64,000 nt of DNA from Anthoceros angustus (Eukaryota; Streptophyta; Anthocerotopsida; Anthocerotales; Anthocerotaceae), in NCBI GenBank assembly GCA_010909165.1, contig VJWM01000226.1, positions 194,501 through 258,500 on the forward strand, in the 5' to 3' direction. The notes under the pieces are model-generated. The model saw only the letters and a program-made list of their open reading frames with translations. It did not search any database and was not told where the DNA came from. Made by a program: the position numbers and the translations under genes. Below, piece by piece: positions 59,111 to 64,000 of this stretch (position 1 is its first letter; each line of letters opens with the position of its first letter).

Positions 59111-60888
59111 GTAGGCCCTTCCCTATCTCGGACGGTGACATCTTAGGGACGGTTGGGGGTTATAGTGTAGATTCATGCTGGGGCACGCCCCCCTTGGCCT
59201 GATGCTCCGTCGTGGGTTGTCCCCGTTCGCCTTAGGGTAGAAGGATTTCGTTTTTTTATAAAGTCTTCACATTCTCTTCTAATCATCAACATTATAATAT
59301 CAAGCTCAGGTTACCTCCAATGGCTAAGAAAGAGACTAAAACAATGTCTTAAATGATTTGAGTTTTTTTTTTGTTGGATATATAAGTTTTTGCTTAGGAT
59401 TATGTGACTATTTGAGCTCATGAAGTATAATTCATTGGTATAGCGATATATTATAGTGCGATATGTCATTAATTAAGTCTTAGTTGCTTCCTTTCCATCC
59501 AAAAACTAGTAATTTTTGTTGCAATTCAACTTGAATATAGATATCTTATTATTGGAGTTCTATTATAAAGTTGTTGTTCATCCACACATATCCTTTATTT
59601 TTGGAGTTCTATTATTAAGTTGTTGTTCATCCCCACATATCCTTTATTATTGCATTGTTGTTGTTCAGCCACCCATATCTTCTACCACCTCCATGGTCTT
59701 TTGATACTTGTATGTCTGTGGTAATATTTTTTTCTACATGTAATATAAAATAATCCAAGGGTTCTTGTTTTAAGACATAAATTTTTATGGGACTAAAAGG
59801 TCATATGAATGCTAAGGATCCAACGAAATATAACATTTAACAAGCCTAAAGGAAAAAAGGCTACAATGCATTTACTTCATAAGTATATCCATAAAAAGAA
59901 AAAATATTTTAGTTTATAGTTAATGATAAAAGCCTTTTACAGCATTTAATACATCATAGAAATTAAGTTGTAAACTCCCATTCAGTAACGCCCCTTACTA
60001 CGCAGCCCATAAGGAAGTGACAAGTGCTGGCTTCCCAACGGTCTAGAACCTCGTCGATTCACTCCACACGAGACTTGCATGATTCTCAGTGCTCTCAACC
60101 TCACGACGCAGCATTAGGCTCCAAGTAGCCGGCCGTCCACTAACGACTCGCAGGCCACCTCCTTGAGGTGCTGCTCTTTATTGAAAGAATACACACTTGA
60201 GTCTGGCTATTTACGCCCAACTGGCTATTGCCCTTGACTCAAAGACAAGCGCACTAGCTAAGCTCTCTAATGCTCTCTCAACATAAGGCTTGCAACGCAT
60301 CATAAACTAAATGATGATGATGAGAATCATGTCCATCATAGCCTTTGCTCTTGCCCTTATATATCCCACATGTTCGCCTTAACTAGGCAGCTCTTAACTC
60401 AAGGGTTTCTTACAGACCACTGATCACTAAGAGTCCTCTTTAGGTAGCTCTTCATTAGTGGCTATAGCAATTCCTCTGATCACTAAGAGTCCTCTCTAGG
60501 CAGCCCTTCATTAGTGGCTGTAGCAATTCCTTCTCTAATAGAAGATAAACTGAAGCGTGCAACAAGCATTTTTTAACAACAAGCATTTTTTAACAGGGCA
60601 GCTACTAATTAACTTCTTACTTTTTTTTATCTTTTCATTTTTCTACCTTATTTTACCAATATCACTACTAATTTTTTTTACCTCTATTCACTTTCTATCT
60701 TATTTCACCAATGTTATTCAGTGGAATCCTTGAGAATTCACTTTCCAACTTATTGCATGGTCATCCAACCGTTGATGTTTTCATTTAAAATAGATTAAAA
60801 GAATGGAATGCGCAACAAAAATGTACTGCATCCTTCCTAGTGGATGTCTTATAAATTACAATGCATTCTAGCAAAATTTGCCGAGTTT
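59111..60888. other. AT-rich intergenic region downstream of the polyphenol oxidase gene
   Basis: No gene recognised. It has long A/T stretches at 59240-59960 and 60590-60840 and a more GC-rich insert at 59980-60300. Two short tandem duplications are present: about 49 bp at 59552-59650, where TTGGAGTTCTATTAT recurs, and 56 bp at 60422-60533. Confidence 0.55.
60422..60533 (+). repeat. 56-bp tandem duplication
   Basis: Bases 60422-60477 (GATCACTAAGAGTCCTC to GCAATTCCTCT) are repeated at 60478-60533 with a few substitutions. Confidence 0.85.
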
Positions 60889-62608
60889 TTAGAACTCAAA
60901 GAGTCCAGGGTGGCTGTCAAGGTTGTCCGTATCCTCAACATGGTGCAGCTCGAGGCCTGGGTGGTGATTCAACCACGTATCATCCACTTTCTGGTACTCG
61001 TACATGAAGCTGCACCAAAACATCCATTTTTCAGAGCAGATAAAATCAAGTCAAGAAATGGGAAGAACAAGTTTCAAATTGTGCGAATGCCCTCCAAGAG
61101 CTCGAATGGGGAACTTACGGTTCCATGTCTAGAGCTTGGGCCACCGTAACCTTCACCAACTCTGCATTCTCGTCGTAGAAGAGGAATTCAGCATTTAAAT
61201 AGTCAGGATCAGTGTAGTGCCCTTTCCCCGGCAGTTTCTGCAGACATGAAACCCAGTATCTCAGCTCAAACTCAAACACACACATCACAGTAACAGGGTT
61301 GAGGGACAGAGTGATTGTGAGCTTTACCAGCCAGATGTCCCACATTCGGTCGACATTGTTGTGGTGAGCAAAGAAAATGGGGTCTCGAGCAGCAGAATAG
61401 CCGCGGCCCATGTCTTCCCACTGACTGTTTTCCCTAGAGCCGGTCCACATGTGGATGGCAGCGTGTGGATTTGCTTCCAAGTCCCCAGACATTTTTGCCT
61501 TGGCTTCACCGGCTCGCAGTGGCGGGGAGTAGACCTCCTCCCAGTTGTTCTTTGTATGGTTCTTCACTAAGATGCTCCACAAGATCGCGTTGTTCGAAGC
61601 TCGCAACCCATCATCCGTTCCTGCCGTACCATATTCACTCAGTTCATCAAGCAGAAAATACTGCGCTCTCCAGGCAGCTCAACAAGAAGGGACAGCAGAC
61701 AACGCCAGGCAGAGGAACGCAGTGAACTACCCGCTGAAGGCACGTCATTCACGACATTCCTCATGTTCAGATCGATTAGAACCTCGTCGGTGCTACAATG
61801 CGCCTTGTTGCGATTGACATTGAAAAGCCCCGGGTACTTCAACGGCTGGCCGTACATTTTCCACGGAAAGGAATTCGGAAATGGGGTCGTAGCAGCTTGG
61901 TTGTCCCAGTTCCAGAAAGGCAGAGCAAAGGTCTCATCTCCCAGCAGTTTAGCCAGAATCCTTTCGTGAAAGAAACTGAACCTGCACGCCGCAGAGACAC
62001 AGACCGGGAAAGGGATCAGCTGACATTGCAAGCAGAATTCCAAAATTCGCTGGAATGTGAAGAATGACATTGCTGAGCGGACATTGGAAGTACATGAGCT
62101 GGGGAGATGATCGTAGGGCAGGTGAACAGTACCAGCGATGAAAAGGCATGAAGAGCCAGGTTTTGTGCACCTGGTAGTCCAAATCCGGGAAGCCAAGTTG
62201 CCCTCTCACGTCTGGCGACCCGTACAAGCAATGAAGGAAGGCTTGCTGCGAGTGTGATCGAGGATCAGTGGGCGGCAAAGCTTTCAAGAGTAGCATTGCC
62301 CGGTTGTACTTCTCAATGTAGGCGTCGTCTGCTAAATGTGCTGCCGGCCTGAATCGCTTCTGCTTGGGAAGTGGGTTCTTCTGGAGATACTCCTGGAGCG
62401 TCTTCACATTCCGGGGTGGATACGTCAAAATAGCCTCCAAACCCGGGGTGCAGCAATTTCCCCAGTTTGGATGCGCGCGGCAGCTGGAGAAGTTGGCATT
62501 GGCTGGCGCTGCTTGCGCCCCGTTGGAGAGACGTAGCAGTGTGACAATGGAGGCGCAGAGAGAGTAGACAAACCACCAGCCCCCCATCATCTCCAGCAAT
62601 GCGTGCAC
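60889..62608 (-). CDS. Polyphenol oxidase (tyrosinase family), five exons, C-terminally short
   Basis: Exons on the minus strand: 62608-62133, 61981-61744, 61660-61328, 61237-61119 and 61009-60889, giving 428 residues. The enzyme oxidises phenols to quinones with a two-copper centre. Residues about 9-32 form a hydrophobic signal peptide, suggesting the secretory route; seed-plant enzymes usually go to the plastid. A Cys-containing N-terminal segment follows. CuA ligands are His126 (FLHCLYG), His148 (QVHKTW) and His157 (PFHRW). CuB has NPHAAIHMW (His304, His308) and DPIFFAHHNNVDRMW. The Cys four residues after the first CuA His, which forms the thioether bridge in plant enzymes, is Gly. Plant enzymes usually add two C-terminal domains (DWL and KFDV); only a YEYQKVDDTW start of that region is present. 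The exon 2-3 junction is the least certain. Confidence 0.85.
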
Positions 62609-63111
62609 CCTGTAGGCCAGCTAATGGAGACAAGCTCCAATGGAGGAGGCGAGGAGGGCAGGTGATAGGTGGTCCAACCCTGTGCGCAGTCCCACTGCAC
62701 ACCGGGAAATGGGCTACCTTTGGGACACATGACAATAAATAGTATAGGTCTGTGGCACTGACGAGCGCCACATTATTGGAGCACCACATTATTGGAGATC
62801 TCAAATGTTTCATCACCCTCACACTCTCAGTCCCGCCGTTTACATGGTCCACAAACCATGTACATATGTACATACATAGGCTAGTCTAGGTCATCACAGC
62901 CTTGGATGTTGGAACTTGGGACACGAGCCAGACTGAAGGCCCAATGATTGACGGTGATAACATACTATGACAAACTTGCCAACCACACTACATTTTCGCT
63001 TGCAGAGTCTAGGTCTTACGCATCTGCGAGAACCACACGGATACATCAACTCTTTCAACCACACAAAGACATCAACTCTTTCGTTACCTGGGCGCACCCC
63101 CCTAGAATTTG
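62609..63111. other. Upstream region of the polyphenol oxidase gene
   Basis: The promoter should be here. ACATTATTGGAG occurs twice at 62769-62798 and TGTACATATGTACATAC is palindromic near 62860. No gene recognised. Confidence 0.5.
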
Positions 63112-63345
63112 CGTGAGAAAGATGAAGCAGTATCGCACCTCCCTAAAGTTTGCTGTGAGAAAGATGAAGCAAAATCGTACCTCCCTAGAGTTCTCTGTGA
63201 GAAAGATGAAACAACATCGTACCTCACTAGAGTTTGCTGTCAGAAAGATGAAGCAACATCGTACCTCCCTACAGTTTGCTGTAAGAAAGATGAAGCAACA
63301 TCGTACCTCCCTAGAGTTTGGTGTGAGAAAGATAACGCAATATGT
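63112..63345 (+). repeat. 42-bp tandem repeat, five full units and a partial sixth
   Basis: The unit reads GTGAGAAAGATGAAGCAACA then TCGTACCTCCCTAGAGTTTGCT, with one to four substitutions per copy and no indels. Because 42 is a multiple of three, several frames stay open across it, for example a 14-residue repeat VRKMKQHRTSLEFA in the frame 62948-63592. There is no other sign that this frame is a gene. Confidence 0.9.
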
Positions 63346-64000
63346 AACTGGAATGTGGACGACGTTAAACCCAACTGCCAACCTGCTGCCCTTCGTACGA
63401 TTATACCGTACCTACACCTGGCATAGCAAGCTTCACTTTTTCACTCAGCTCCTCCCACAGTCCAGTAGGACAAAGATTTTGCCTTTATGTGTAGCGCCAA
63501 TGCAGCGAAAAGCGAGTTCTCAATGTGTCAAAATTTTAGGAGCGCGTATGTACAATAATAATTTGTTCGATTGCACACACCCTAAAGGCTGATGTCCCAC
63601 CACGCAACAGTGCTGGCGTCGTGCAGCATACCCCTGTGACGGGCATTGGAAAAAGAATGAACATCGTGTCTGCCCAAAGGAGACGTGGCAATATGACCGA
63701 CACCCACAGCTGCTGAGAATCATTGTCCTCACCTGGTAGCATGCCTTCCCTCCGCACCGTCCAATCCAGTCCCCCCAGGGTCCCGCTAAAGAGCGCCACA
63801 TAAACCCAACCTTACAATTGACTCCACTGTCCAGTACAACAGCGGGCATATGTAATCTCAGACGAAGCAATGTCAATGGACTCCTGCAACTTGGCTAAGT
63901 TGTAGAGTATCCCGCCTCAGCCTCAAAGAGTCAGCAGTCACATCCAACTTGGTAACACACTCACCTGCAACAGCATTGCCATGACACCCCCGTCCCGCGC
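63346..64000. other. Right edge; possible exons of a gene leaving the window
   Basis: No gene can be supported firmly. On the minus strand near 63980-63960 a segment reads GGVMAMLLQ followed by GTGAGT, and near 63890 LQESIDIASSE follows an AG. These could be the last exons of a minus-strand gene entering from the right. Confidence 0.3.

Noticed and set aside
63112-63345. CRISPR-like regular repeat
   Set aside because: Units are directly adjacent with no spacers, and the sequence is plant nuclear DNA.
1-64000. tRNA or rRNA genes
   Set aside because: No convincing tRNA T-loop/anticodon arrangement or rRNA segment was noticed by eye; a covariance-model scan could not be run.

Overview
The window is nuclear DNA of a land plant. 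It has spliced genes with short GT-AG introns (about 76-205 bp), a DREB-type AP2 transcription factor, a plant GCR1-type receptor, a plastid-type CCS copper chaperone, a plant polyphenol oxidase and copia retrotransposon sequence. The left 39.5 kb is an array of PLS-class pentatricopeptide repeat (PPR) genes. Their C-termini are not the usual DYW type: the PG box reads KPA and the protein ends in GRP instead of DYW, while the HAE and CxxCH deaminase motifs remain. This matches the class called DYW:KP, known from hornworts, ferns and some lycophytes and linked to U-to-C organelle RNA editing. A hornwort, fern or non-Selaginella lycophyte is therefore more likely than a seed plant or moss; the species cannot be fixed from this sequence.

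Layout. 1-1677: minus-strand PPR pseudogene cut by the window edge, head-to-head with a plus-strand series. 1384-3050: tandem duplication of their shared divergent upstream region. 2958-33826: eight plus-strand DYW:KP PPR copies (called A to H here), each with its own spacer. A to G are broken; H is disrupted at one short spot. 34874-39517: an intact 1547-residue PLS-PPR paralogue that shares their N-terminal head but has a PG-box E-type end and no deaminase. 40243-45412: three minus-strand housekeeping genes (GCR1, CCS, PH1-like), whose exon structures could be worked out by eye. 48269-49522: an intronless DREB/ERF gene. 50580-53700: a truncated copia element with an unusual double LTR. 55357-59110: probable mobile-element remnants and two unrecognised minus-strand reading frames. 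60889-62608: a five-exon polyphenol oxidase gene that seems to lack its C-terminal domains. 63112-63345: a 42-bp tandem repeat.

The most notable region is the PPR array. Its copies share spacers as well as genes, so it grew by segmental duplication. At least one duplication copied an already broken gene. The copies are mosaics of intact blocks and blocks dense in small deletions. That pattern is either unusually deletion-biased decay or consensus error in a hard-to-assemble repeat, and raw reads are needed to decide. Predicted PPR-code residues at the P and S motifs differ in order between copies, so the family could have provided varied RNA specificities.
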